This document shows positions 31,076 through 39,507 of a stretch of 64,000 nucleotides of DNA, in pieces. Made by a program: the position numbers and the translations under genes. Source of the stretch: DASUBV01 sp036510065 (GTDB lineage Bacteria > Actinomycetota > Actinomycetes > Streptosporangiales > Streptosporangiaceae); assembly GCA_036510065.1 (NCBI GenBank), contig DATCEO010000146.1, forward strand, positions 22,093 through 86,092, written 5' to 3'. The number at the start of each line of letters is the position of its first letter. The stretch's first letter is position 1. A model generated the notes under the pieces. It saw nothing but the letters and a program-made list of their open reading frames with translations. It searched no databases and was not told the origin of the DNA.

Positions 31076-32448
31076 GCTCGTGTCCCCTCCTTGGGCGCTT
31101 GCGGCGTTGCGGGCCGCTTTGTCAGGTCTTCGGTGACAAGCGGCTTATGGATTGCCCGGCCGCTGCGGCGATTTCCCGCCGCACGGCCGGCGGCGTACCG
31201 GAATCCGCCCCGAGGCGGCCGCTCCCCGGCCCGGGCTAGCGGCCGGCTGGCCAGCCGCCAGCTCATCCGGGCGCACATCAGCCCGAAAGGCCGCAGGTCA
31301 TCACGGGCGAACCAGGCCGCCTCCTGCACGCCGCGCAGCGAGGCCAGCCAGGACCGCGGGCCGAGCTCGCCATGCCGCCAGTGCGTGAGCGCGCTTATCG
31401 GGTCGTAGTTCTCGACCAGGAAGCCGCGTCCGGAAAGCTGCTCGGCCGCCGGAATGGTGCCGCCGGTCAGGTCGAGGTACTGGGCCAGTGCCACGTCCGT
31501 CCCCGCCGTATCGCGGAAGACCCGGAACTGGGCACCCAGCCGGGGATTGAAGTCCAGCAGCTTGTACTGGCCGTCCCGGGGATCCAGGCGGAGGTCCAGG
31601 TCGAGGATCCCGCGGTAGCCCAGCCGGGTCAGCATCGCGGTGACCTCGTCGCGCAGGCGATCGTTGGCCACGGCCCGGCCCAGGCTGGTCAGCCCGGCCC
31701 GGGCGGGATAGGACCGCTCCTTGACCCCGGTGAAGGCCGGGCGGCAGCGCGAGCTGGCGTCGCAGTAACCGTGGAAGAACCAGTCCTGGTCGCCCGCCGC
31801 TGGCGGGATGTAGTCCTGGAGCATCAGCCCCGCGCCGGCCCTGGCGCAGGTCTCGTAGGCGGTGTCCAGCTCACCGCGGTCAGCCAGGAGCGAGGTGCTG
31901 GGCAGCGTGCGACGGCCCGCGGCCCACGGCGTCGTGAGCTTGGCGATGACCGGGAAGCCGGCCTGCGCCGCGAAGTCGCGGGCGGCGGCCAGGGACTCGG
32001 GCAGCGCGACCGGCGGGCTTGGCACCCCCAGCTCCTGGCACAGCTCGTGGAGCGAGTGCTTGCCCGCCACCTGCCGCGGCAGCCCGGCGGGCGGGGCGGG
32101 AAACAGGAACGATGGCCGCAGCTGCTCGCCGTGCTCGGCCAGGAAGATGGATCCGGCGTCATCGGTCGGGATGAGGACGGCTGGCCGGCCGATCCGCTCC
32201 GCGAGCCGCAGCAGGCCGGCGGCCACCCCGGCGACGTCGCCGGGATCTGGCCGCCAGTAGCAGCGGCCCTGCAGATAACGGGAATTAGCCGCGGGAGCCC
32301 ATGGCCCCTCATGCAGGCCATAGACCGGAATACCGAGCCTGCCCAGACTGCGGATGACCCCGAGGCCGCCGTGATGCATGACGTTCGGGTCGAATTTCAG
32401 CACCACCGCCGGGACGCTGACGTCAATCGGGGATCTCGCCGGTGTCAT
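31072..32448 (-). CDS. ATP-grasp ligase-like protein (locus B), first gene of operon
   Basis: A 458-residue paralogue of 13716-15089, with HHGGLGVIRSLGRLGIPVYG, FPVIAKLTTPW, DQDWFFHGYCDAS and YKLLDFNPRLGAQFR. The ATG at 32448 is chosen because it aligns with the paralogue; the frame stays open to 32583, but that extension is Cys/Ser-rich and not conserved. The C-terminal tail is basic and lacks the pentapeptide array of copy A. It heads the ten-gene locus B operon (32448 down to 20165). Confidence 0.8.
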   Translation of the reverse strand: MTPARSPIDVSVPAVVLKFDPNVMHHGGLGVIRSLGRLGIPVYGLHEGPWAPAANSRYLQGRCYWRPDPGDVAGVAAGLLRLAERIGRPAVLIPTDDAGSIFLAEHGEQLRPSFLFPAPPAGLPRQVAGKHSLHELCQELGVPSPPVALPESLAAARDFAAQAGFPVIAKLTTPWAAGRRTLPSTSLLADRGELDTAYETCARAGAGLMLQDYIPPAAGDQDWFFHGYCDASSRCRPAFTGVKERSYPARAGLTSLGRAVANDRLRDEVTAMLTRLGYRGILDLDLRLDPRDGQYKLLDFNPRLGAQFRVFRDTAGTDVALAQYLDLTGGTIPAAEQLSGRGFLVENYDPISALTHWRHGELGPRSWLASLRGVQEAAWFARDDLRPFGLMCARMSWRLASRPLARAGERPPRGGFRYAAGRAAGNRRSGRAIHKPLVTEDLTKRPATPQAPKEGTRA

Positions 32449-32704
32449 CGGCGAGCTATTCGGCCAGGCACTGCACTTATCTCCTAAGGCGCTTAGACCC
32501 CCATCATTGGGGCACGCGAGACAAGACTGTGCCAGTCGTAACGAAGTTCGACATCGGCCATCATGGTGAGTACGGCTACCCACCCCGGCCGAGTACCGAG
32601 CCGGACTCTCATGCTGGGTATACCGCGCGTATACCGCGCGTATGCCGCGCGTTCGCGGCCGTCAGAAGGCGGGCAGTAGCTGGTCCGGTGCCTGGACCAG
32701 GCTG
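32449..32704. promoter_or_regulatory. Intergenic region upstream of locus B operon
   Basis: A 256-bp gap between glmS and the locus B operon. It contains CCCC-AATGAT-GGGG (about 32504-32517) and an 11-bp triple repeat at 32619-32651. The promoter of locus B should be here, but no clear -35/-10 pair was found. The glmS terminator would also fall here; no strong hairpin follows the glmS stop. Confidence 0.4.
32619..32651. repeat. 11-bp direct repeat, 3 units
   Basis: Three contiguous units tataccgcgcg, tataccgcgcg and tatgccgcgcg in non-coding DNA upstream of locus B. One unit is about one helical turn, so a protein-binding array is possible. Confidence 0.85.
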
Positions 32705-34588
32705 TTATTCCACCGTGACTGATTTAGCCAGGTTTCGCGGCTGATCCACGTCGTGGCCCTTGGCCGTCGCCAGCTCGCAGGCGAACACCTGCAGCGGCAC
32801 CGTGGTCACCAGGGGCTGCAGCAGGGCCGGCACCGCGGGCACCTCGATGAGGGTGTCGGCGTAAGGCGCGACCCAGCGGTCGCCCTGCTCGGCGATCACG
32901 ATCGTCCGCGCCCCGCGGGCCCGGATCTCCTGGATGTTGGAAACGATCTTGTCGTGCAGTACGGACTGCCCGTCGGCCCGGGGCGGGACGACCACGACCA
33001 CCGGCAGGCCGTCCTCGATCAGGGCGATCGGCCCGTGCTTGAGCTCGCCGGCCGCGAAGCCCTCGGCGTGCATGTAGGCGAGTTCCTTGAGCTTCAGCGC
33101 GCCCTCCATGGCCACCGGGAAGCCGACGTGACGGCCCAGGAACAGCACGCACCGCTCGCCGGCCAGCTCACGGGCCACGGCCCGGACCGGGTCCATCTGG
33201 CTGAGCACGTGCTCCACGGCGGCTGGCATCCGGTTCAGCTGGGCCAGCAGCTCGGTGACCTGGCCCGCGGCCGGCCCGTTGCGGACCTGGGCCAGGTACA
33301 GCGCGAGCAGGTAGCACGCGACCAGCTGGGTCAGGAACGCCTTGGTCGAGGCCACGGCGATCTCCGGCCCGGCGTGGGTATAGACGACGGCGTCGCTCTC
33401 GCGCGGGATCGTCGATCCGTTGACGTTGCAGACCGCCACCACCCGGGAGCCCTGCTCGGCGGCGTGCCGCACCGCCATCAGGGTGTCCATGGTCTCGCCG
33501 GACTGCGAGATGGCGATCACCAGCGTGGCCGGGGTCAGCACCGGATCGCGGTAACGGAACTCGCTGGCCAGCTCCACCTCGCACGGGATCCGGCACCAGT
33601 GCTCGATCGCGTACTTGGCGATCATGCCCGCGTGGAACGCCGTGCCGCAGGCCACGATGATGATCTTGTCAACCGCGCGCAGCTCGTCATCGGACAGCCG
33701 CATCTCGTCCAGGCACAGCAAGCCGTTCGCGCCGGCCCGGCCGAGCAGGGCGTCGGTGATGGCGTGGGGCTGCTCGGCGATCTCCTTGAGCATGAAGTAG
33801 TCAAAGCCGGCCTTCTCGGCCGCCTGGATGTCCCAGTCCACGTGGTAGTCGCGAATCACCGCCGGCTCGCCGTCGAACCCGGTGACGATGATGCCGTCGG
33901 GCCGCACCTCGGCTACCTGGTCCTGGCCGAGCTCGATCGCGTCCCTGGTGTAGGCGATGAACGCCGAGACGTCACTGGCCAGGAAGTTCTCGCCGTCGCC
34001 GCGGCCGATCACCAGGGGCGAGTTGCGGCGCGCGCCGACGACCGCCTCCGGGTCGCGCACGTCCACGGCCACCAGGGTGAAGGCGCCGTGCAGGCGCTGG
34101 CAGACGGTCCGCATGGCGGTTGCGAGCGCACCGGGCCGCGGCAGGCTGGCGCCGGGACCGTCCGGCACCCGGGCCATCTCCTCCTCCAGCAGGTGGGCGA
34201 CCAGCTCGGTGTCGGTCTCGGAGGTCAGCCGGTGACCCTGGTCCTCCAGCTCGGCCCGCAGCGTGGCGAAGTTCTCGATGATCCCGTTATGCACCACGGC
34301 CAGGTGCTGGGCGCAGTCAGTGTGCGGGTGCGCGTTCGGGTCGGTGGGCGGCCCGTGAGTAGCCCACCGGGTGTGACCGACGCCGACCGTGCCGGCCAGC
34401 GGCGGCCGCTCGGCCAGGGCCGCGGTGAGGTTGGCCAGCTTGCCGGCGCGCTTGGTCCAGGCCAGCTTCCCGTCGGCCACCACGGCGATGCCCGCGGAAT
34501 CGTAGCCTCGGTACTCCAGCCGCCCGAGCCCGTCCATGACCACGTCCAGGGCCGGCCGGTAGCCGGCGTACCCCACGATGCCGCACAT
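32705..34588 (-). CDS. glmS: Glutamine-fructose-6-phosphate aminotransferase
   Basis: A 627-residue cytosolic enzyme that makes glucosamine-6-phosphate from fructose-6-phosphate and glutamine. The start ATG 34588 places the nucleophile Cys directly after Met (MCGIVGYAG). The glutaminase domain (1-240) has RLEYRGYDSAG and HTRWATHG. Two SIS domains follow (SQSGETMDT, HGPIALI), and the C-terminus ends in PRNLAKSVTVE. It lies 138 bp after glmM and just before locus B, so amino-sugar supply and polymer genes are adjacent. Confidence 0.95.
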   Translation of the reverse strand: MCGIVGYAGYRPALDVVMDGLGRLEYRGYDSAGIAVVADGKLAWTKRAGKLANLTAALAERPPLAGTVGVGHTRWATHGPPTDPNAHPHTDCAQHLAVVHNGIIENFATLRAELEDQGHRLTSETDTELVAHLLEEEMARVPDGPGASLPRPGALATAMRTVCQRLHGAFTLVAVDVRDPEAVVGARRNSPLVIGRGDGENFLASDVSAFIAYTRDAIELGQDQVAEVRPDGIIVTGFDGEPAVIRDYHVDWDIQAAEKAGFDYFMLKEIAEQPHAITDALLGRAGANGLLCLDEMRLSDDELRAVDKIIIVACGTAFHAGMIAKYAIEHWCRIPCEVELASEFRYRDPVLTPATLVIAISQSGETMDTLMAVRHAAEQGSRVVAVCNVNGSTIPRESDAVVYTHAGPEIAVASTKAFLTQLVACYLLALYLAQVRNGPAAGQVTELLAQLNRMPAAVEHVLSQMDPVRAVARELAGERCVLFLGRHVGFPVAMEGALKLKELAYMHAEGFAAGELKHGPIALIEDGLPVVVVVPPRADGQSVLHDKIVSNIQEIRARGARTIVIAEQGDRWVAPYADTLIEVPAVPALLQPLVTTVPLQVFACELATAKGHDVDQPRNLAKSVTVE

Positions 34589-34634
34589 GACGGCCAGGTT
34601 AGTACCTCTGGCCAGCCGCTCCACCGGCGCCTCT

Positions 34635-34652
34635 GGTAATCAGGTGATTACC
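34635..34652. promoter_or_regulatory. Perfect dyad operator candidate upstream of glmS
   Basis: GGTAATCA-N2-TGATTACC, two perfect 8-bp arms, lies 47 bp upstream of the glmS ATG in an AT-rich pocket. The length and symmetry fit a dimeric GntR- or TetR-type repressor site. I do not recognise the regulator. Confidence 0.55.
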
Positions 34653-34725
34653 CTTAGTAATTAGGCAGGCAGGCGATCCCCGGGTGACGAGCTCCCGGCG
34701 ACCGGCAAGCTGGCGCGGGGGGCGG

Positions 34726-36177
34726 TTATCCGATGTCGCGGACGACGGCGGCCAGCCGGGCGGCCAGGTCCTGCGCCTGCTCCGGATCCACCGCCTCGAC
34801 CATGACCCGGACGGCCGGCTCGGTGCCGCTGGGCCGGACCAGCACCCGGCCGGCGTCGCCCAGTTCCGCCTCGGCGGCCGCCACGGCCTCGCTGAGCACC
34901 GCGGAGGACGTCACCAGGGACTTGTCTACGCCCGGAATGTTGATCAGCACCTGGGGATACCTGGTCATCACGGCGACGAGCCCGGCCAGCGTGCCGCCCT
35001 GGCGCCGCAGCTGGGCCAGCAGGTGCAGTGCGGTCAGCAGCCCGTCACCGGTGGTGGCGTGCTCGAGCATGATGATGTGCCCCGACTGCTCGCCGCCCAG
35101 CATGTACTTGCCGTCCAGCATCGCGGCCACCAGGTACCGGTCGCCGACCGGCGTCTCGACCACGCTGATGCCGGCGTCGCGCATCGCCATCCGGAAGCCC
35201 AGGTTCGACATGACCGTGGCCACGACCGTGTCGCCGTCCAGGCGGCCCGCGTCCCGGAGCGCCAGGGCCAGCACGGCCAGGATCTGGTCACCGTCGATCA
35301 CCTGGCCGGCCGCGTCGACCGCCAGGCAGCGATCCGCGTCGCCATCGTGGGCGATGCCGGCGTCGGCACCGTGCCTGATAACGGCGTCGGCCAGCACGTC
35401 CAGGTGAGTAGAGCCGCAGCCGTCGTTGATATTCAGGCCATCGGGCTCGGCGCCGATCGTGATGACGTCGGCCCCGGCGCGGCTGAGCAGCCGGGGCGCG
35501 AAGGCCGCCGCGGCACCGTGCGCGCAGTCCACCACGACCCGCAGCCCGGTCAGCGGCAGCGGTCCGCCCGCTTCCTGCGGCCCGCCGATCCCGTCCGGCC
35601 CGGCGACCGTGGACAGCAGGTAATCCAGGTAGCGCTCACCCTCGTCGGTGGCGTCCCGGACCCGGCCGAACCCGCCGTCGGGAACGCCGGCCGGACCCGC
35701 CAGCTCCGACGGGGCCTCGCCCCCGGGCCCCGGCCGGTCTCCGCCGTGCCCGGCCGCTAGCCGGGCCTCGATCTCGTCCTCGACCGCATCGGGCAGCTTG
35801 ACGCCGCCGCGGGCGAAGAACTTGATGCCGTTGTCGGGAGCGGGGTTGTGGCTGGCCGACAGCACGACCCCGAACTCCGCGCCCAGCTCCGCCGTGAGGT
35901 ACGCCACCGCCGGGGTCGGGATGACCCCGAGCCGGAGCACGTCGATGCCGCTGCCGGCCAGGCCGGCCACCACGGCGGCCTCCAGGAACTCGCCGGAAGC
36001 CCGGGGGTCCCGGCCGACCACCGCCACCGGCCGCCGGTGCGCGTCGCGAGCCTGGGCGAATGCGCCCGAGCCCGCCAGCACGCCGGCCGCCGCCGAGGCC
36101 AGGTCCATCGCCAGGCCGGCCGTCAAGTCACTGCCAGCGACTCCGCGAACACCGTCCGTGCCAAACAGTCGACCCAT
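34726..36177 (-). CDS. glmM: Phosphoglucosamine mutase
   Basis: A 483-residue enzyme converting glucosamine-6-phosphate to glucosamine-1-phosphate, the step before GlmU. It shows FGTDGVRGVA, the phosphoserine loop SASHNPAPDNGIKFF, the Mg-binding DGDADRC and the C-terminal phosphate-binding RPSGTEPAVRVMVEA. It is some 30 residues longer than the usual 445-450 because of a Gly/Pro-rich insertion near residue 150. It lies 50 bp after rpsI, the standard actinobacterial order. Confidence 0.95.
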   Translation of the reverse strand: MGRLFGTDGVRGVAGSDLTAGLAMDLASAAAGVLAGSGAFAQARDAHRRPVAVVGRDPRASGEFLEAAVVAGLAGSGIDVLRLGVIPTPAVAYLTAELGAEFGVVLSASHNPAPDNGIKFFARGGVKLPDAVEDEIEARLAAGHGGDRPGPGGEAPSELAGPAGVPDGGFGRVRDATDEGERYLDYLLSTVAGPDGIGGPQEAGGPLPLTGLRVVVDCAHGAAAAFAPRLLSRAGADVITIGAEPDGLNINDGCGSTHLDVLADAVIRHGADAGIAHDGDADRCLAVDAAGQVIDGDQILAVLALALRDAGRLDGDTVVATVMSNLGFRMAMRDAGISVVETPVGDRYLVAAMLDGKYMLGGEQSGHIIMLEHATTGDGLLTALHLLAQLRRQGGTLAGLVAVMTRYPQVLINIPGVDKSLVTSSAVLSEAVAAAEAELGDAGRVLVRPSGTEPAVRVMVEAVDPEQAQDLAARLAAVVRDIG

Positions 36178-36227
36178 GGAATCCCCCCGCGTGCCTGCCT
36201 GTGGACGTCCGCAGCTGCGGCGCGAGG

Positions 36228-36761
36228 TTAGCGCTTGGAGTACTGAGGCGCCTTACGGGCCTTCTTGAGCCCTGCCTTCTTGCGCTCCACCGACCGGGCA
36301 TCGCGGGTCAGGAAGCCAGCCCGCTTCAGCGCCGGCCGGCTGTCGGGATCCACGAGGATCAGCGACCGGGCGATGCCCAGCCGCAGCGCGCCCGCCTGGC
36401 CGGCTACGCCGCCGCCGGTGATCCGGGCGACCACGTCGAAGTGGTCATCGGCCCCGAGCGTCACGAACGGCTCGTTGATCAGCTGCTGGTGCACCTTGTT
36501 CGGGAAGTACTCGTCCAGCGACCGGCCGTTGATCTTGTACTGGCCGGTACCGGGCGAGATGCGCACCCGGGCGATGGCCTCCTTGCGGCGGCCTGTCCCG
36601 AGCGCGTTGCCGGTGACCACGGGCTTGCGGGTAGCAGCCGCCCCCGCCCGGCCGTGGGAATCGCCGGTCTGCGTGGTGTACTCCGACGGAGTGTCCGCGG
36701 CAGTGTCGGTTCCGGCTGCGGCTGCGGCCGGGGCCTTGGGCGCGTCAGTGGGCTCAGCCAC
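36228..36761 (-). CDS. rpsI: Ribosomal protein S9
   Basis: A 177-residue small-subunit protein. The conserved core starts near residue 55 (GTGRRKEAIARVRI) and ends with the KAPQYSKR tail that reaches the P-site tRNA. About 50 Ala/Thr-rich N-terminal residues precede the core, a common actinobacterial extension. GTG start with GAGGAAG upstream. Cotranscribed with rplM. Confidence 0.96.
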   Translation of the reverse strand: MAEPTDAPKAPAAAAAGTDTAADTPSEYTTQTGDSHGRAGAAATRKPVVTGNALGTGRRKEAIARVRISPGTGQYKINGRSLDEYFPNKVHQQLINEPFVTLGADDHFDVVARITGGGVAGQAGALRLGIARSLILVDPDSRPALKRAGFLTRDARSVERKKAGLKKARKAPQYSKR

Positions 36762-36810
36762 GTTTTCTTCCTCGTACTTCCTGATCGGCTCTGCTGTATC
36801 TGCCCGCTGC

Positions 36811-37281
36811 CTACTTGGCGGCGGCCCGGCCGACCTGCTCGACCTGAGTAATCTCGAACGGAACTGGCTGCTGCGCCTGGTGCGGGTGCTCCGGCCCGGC
36901 GTAGACCTTGAGCTTGCTCAGCATCTGCCTGCCGAGAGTGTTCTTGGGAAGCATGCCGCGGACGGCCTTCTCGACCGCGCGCTCCGGGCTCTTGGCCATC
37001 AGCTCGGCGTAGGACATCGATCGTAGCCCGCCCGGGTAGCCTGAGTGCCGGTAGGCCTTCTTGTCCTGAAGCTTGTTCCCGCTCAGAGCGATCTTGGCCG
37101 CGTTGACGATGACCACGAAATCGCCCGTGTCCACGTGCGGGGCGAAGATCGGCTTGTGCTTGCCGCGCAGCAATGTGGCCGTCTGGCTGGCCAGCCTGCC
37201 GAGAACGACATCGGCAGCGTCGATGACATGCCACTGACGCTGGATGTCCGCGGCCTTGGGGCTAAATGTGCGCACAGTCAT
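36811..37281 (-). CDS. rplM: Ribosomal protein L13
   Basis: A 156-residue large-subunit assembly protein, with WHVIDAADVVLGRLAS, GDFVVIVNAAKI and GMLPKNTLGR. ATG 37281 is the start that gives the standard N-terminus. It is first in the rplM-rpsI transcript, with its own promoter and leader hairpin upstream. Confidence 0.96.
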   Translation of the reverse strand: MTVRTFSPKAADIQRQWHVIDAADVVLGRLASQTATLLRGKHKPIFAPHVDTGDFVVIVNAAKIALSGNKLQDKKAYRHSGYPGGLRSMSYAELMAKSPERAVEKAVRGMLPKNTLGRQMLSKLKVYAGPEHPHQAQQPVPFEITQVEQVGRAAAK

Positions 37282-37313
37282 AAGCCTTCGCGTGTGAGTC
37301 CTGAATCCCTGGC

Positions 37314-37344
37314 CCGTGCTCGGGGGCTCTTCTCCCGAGCACGG
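37314..37344 (-). promoter_or_regulatory. Leader hairpin of rplM-rpsI mRNA
   Basis: Perfect 11-bp stem CCGTGCTCGGG / CCCGAGCACGG with a 9-nt loop, 33 nt before the rplM start and inside the predicted leader. Ribosomal-protein autoregulation or attenuation is plausible because L13 leaders are known in other bacteria. Confidence 0.6.
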
Positions 37345-37422
37345 AAATCCGCAGCACCGACCGCAGCTCATCTACCCGCAGGGCGGGCGCACGGGCATGC
37401 CGATACACATGGACGCCTGCAA

Positions 37423-37451
37423 AGGATACCGGCCGCCGGCCGTAGTGGCAA
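37423..37451 (-). promoter_or_regulatory. Housekeeping sigma promoter for rplM-rpsI
   Basis: On the minus strand: TTGCCA, 17-bp spacer, TATCCT. This predicts a start near 37416 and a leader of about 135 nt. The rest of the 417-bp divergent gap (37282-37698) shows no gene; a GATACGCT box 7 nt before the plus-strand ATG may serve that gene as a leaderless promoter. Confidence 0.7.
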
Positions 37452-37698
37452 AGCGAGCCGGAAACGCAGGTCAGTGACCCGCTTTTCGGCAAGAGCACGC
37501 AGGCCTGGCGAGCCCGTCTGCGGACGGGAGCGCGCAAGGCCGGTGGCCCAGTCTCCGGGCGGAAGGACGCGGACCCGCACAGGCCGACATGCCCCCGCCC
37601 GCGGCCGCGTGCACCTCGCGCGCAAAATCCCTGTTGTCCCCTGTGCGCAAAACAGCCGGCTCGGCCAACACGGCGCCCGACAGCGATACGCTCGCCGC

Positions 37699-39507
37699 AT
37701 GCGTCGCCTAGGTGATGGTAGCGCCGGACAGCCGGGGGGCCGGTCGGGCGATCTGGGAGCGCCCGGCGGGACTCGGCACCGCGGTGAGGCCGGCACCGGG
37801 ACGGGCCAGGGCAGCGATCAGTCGCTCTTCGGGCCCGGCTATCGAAGCCAGCGACCTGGCCGGCGGGCAGGCCATCAGCCGGCCGCCGCGGGTACGCCGG
37901 GCGCGGGCCGGCCGGGCGCAAGCTGGCCGGGCGCGGACGCGGACGCCACCGTCGGCAAGGGCCCGGTTCGCGGATATCCGCCCGCGCCCGGGCAGCCGCC
38001 GCCGCTGTACCCGCCGGGCCAGTTCGCGGTCTGGAACCGGATGTCCGCGGCCGGTGCTCCCCGGACGGGGCCACAGCCCGCAATCGCGGCGGACACCGGC
38101 CGGGGTACCGGCGTCCGGGACGAGCCCGATGCGGCTGGCCGATCAGGGCCGCCGTGGTACGGACAGAGCGAACCAGGCGGCCCGGCCTACGAACCCGGGT
38201 ACTCCGCGCTCGCGGTGAGCGATCCGGCCGCCGACGTGACCTCGACGCAGACCTGGCAGGCCATCGGCGACGGCCCCGACGGCTCCGGTGCCGGAGCCTG
38301 GACCAGCCCGCGCGGCAGGGCGGCGGCTGCTGGCGGCGGCGCGCCCACGTCCAGCTCGGCGGACGCCAGCTCGCCGGACGCCAGCTCGGCGGACCCCGGC
38401 TCGGCGGACTCCGGCTCGCCGGCCACCAGCTCCCTGGGCACCGGGTGGCCCGAGACCAGTGCCCCGGACCTGGACTCCGGAACCGATGCGACTCGGCCAG
38501 GCAGCACCGGGCCCCGGGCCGCCGGGTCACGGGCAGCTACGCGGGCCGGCGGGTCACGGGCGGCCGCGCGGGGCAGCGGGTCACGGGCGGCCGCGCGGGG
38601 CAGCGGGTCACGGGCCGCGGCGCGCGGGGGCGGGTCACAGGGGGCGGCGCGGGCTGGCGGGTCGGCACGGGCTGGCGGGTCGGCACGGGCGGACGAGTCG
38701 CAGCCCGGCGGACCCGAGGCCGCAGGATCACGGCCGCCCGGATCGCGGGCCGCGGGCTCGCGCAGCGGCCGCTCCCCCCGGAAGGGCAGGCGGCCTCCCC
38801 CGCCCCTGCTCGCGGTCTGCGCCGTGCTGGTCCTCGCGGTGGGCGCCGCGACCTTCCTGCTGCTGACCTACCGGCACCCGGGCGCGGCAGCCGCGGGGGG
38901 GACCGCCCCGTCCCCCAAGGCATCTGTCACCACGCCGAGCCCGACGCCCAGTCCGACGCTCGGCGCGTTCGGTCATATCGCGAGCCGGACGGCCGACCCG
39001 CTGCCACTGACCGTCACCCAGCTCTACCCAGCTGCCTTCACTGCCGGCGGCGCATCGTACGTGCGAGTCGTCAGCCAGGCCAGCAAGTCCTGCACTGCGG
39101 CCGTGATCGGGGCGGGGCTGCAGTCGGCCGTGCGGGCCGGCCAGTGCACTCAGGTGCTCCGGGCCAGCTACCTGTCGGCCGCCGAGAAGGACATGGGCAC
39201 GATCGGCGTACTCAACCTCGGCAGCGCTGCGGCGGCCGAGCACGCGGGGCGGTCCGCCGGCGCATCGGATTTCATCGCGCAGCTGAAGGGTCGCGCCGGC
39301 CCCACTCACCAGCTCGGCCAGGGCACCGGCATCGAGGAGGCGGCCGTCAAGGGCCACTACCTGATCCTGATCTGGGCCCAGTTCACCAGCCGGGCCAGGC
39401 CCAAGACCGCCGCTGAGCGCGCGAAGCTGGCGACATTCATGAGCGATCTCTTCCAGCAGACCGCGAACATCAGCCTGTCGAGCCGCATGGTCGACGGAAC
39501 CCCCTAG
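37699..39507 (+). CDS. Long disordered single-pass membrane protein, unknown function
   Basis: A 602-residue protein. Residues 1-360 are low-complexity Gly/Pro/Ala/Ser and include two tandem-repeat blocks. A basic stretch (RKGRRPPP) precedes one membrane helix (LLAVCAVLVLAVGAATFLLLTY, about 370-392). A Ser/Thr/Pro linker leads to an extracellular domain of about 180 residues with two Cys (KSCTAAVIG, AGQCTQVLR). I do not recognise the extracellular domain. Its 3' end overlaps the convergent AraC-type gene by 38 bp. Confidence 0.72.
   Translation: MRRLGDGSAGQPGGRSGDLGAPGGTRHRGEAGTGTGQGSDQSLFGPGYRSQRPGRRAGHQPAAAGTPGAGRPGASWPGADADATVGKGPVRGYPPAPGQPPPLYPPGQFAVWNRMSAAGAPRTGPQPAIAADTGRGTGVRDEPDAAGRSGPPWYGQSEPGGPAYEPGYSALAVSDPAADVTSTQTWQAIGDGPDGSGAGAWTSPRGRAAAAGGGAPTSSSADASSPDASSADPGSADSGSPATSSLGTGWPETSAPDLDSGTDATRPGSTGPRAAGSRAATRAGGSRAAARGSGSRAAARGSGSRAAARGGGSQGAARAGGSARAGGSARADESQPGGPEAAGSRPPGSRAAGSRSGRSPRKGRRPPPPLLAVCAVLVLAVGAATFLLLTYRHPGAAAAGGTAPSPKASVTTPSPTPSPTLGAFGHIASRTADPLPLTVTQLYPAAFTAGGASYVRVVSQASKSCTAAVIGAGLQSAVRAGQCTQVLRASYLSAAEKDMGTIGVLNLGSAAAAEHAGRSAGASDFIAQLKGRAGPTHQLGQGTGIEEAAVKGHYLILIWAQFTSRARPKTAAERAKLATFMSDLFQQTANISLSSRMVDGTP
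38353..38442 (+). repeat. 15-bp tandem array, 6 units
   Basis: Six units related to agctcggcggacgcc, diverging toward the 3' end, encode SSADA/SSPDA/GSADS pentapeptides in the disordered cytosolic region. Confidence 0.88.
38524..38694 (+). repeat. 27-bp tandem array (5 units) plus two 18-bp units
   Basis: Five 27-bp units beginning gggtcac encode GSRAAARGS-type nonapeptides, two of them identical. They are followed by two 18-bp shortened units (GSARAG, GSARAD). Confidence 0.9.

Noticed and set aside
32753..34639. 628-codon plus-strand frame opposite glmS
   Set aside because: It mirrors an unmistakable glmS; long antisense frames are common at this GC content.
34589..34725. glmS ribozyme upstream of glmS
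   Set aside because: The gap is only 137 bp, lacks the conserved ribozyme core, and this ribozyme is mainly known from Firmicutes; the dyad fits a protein operator better.
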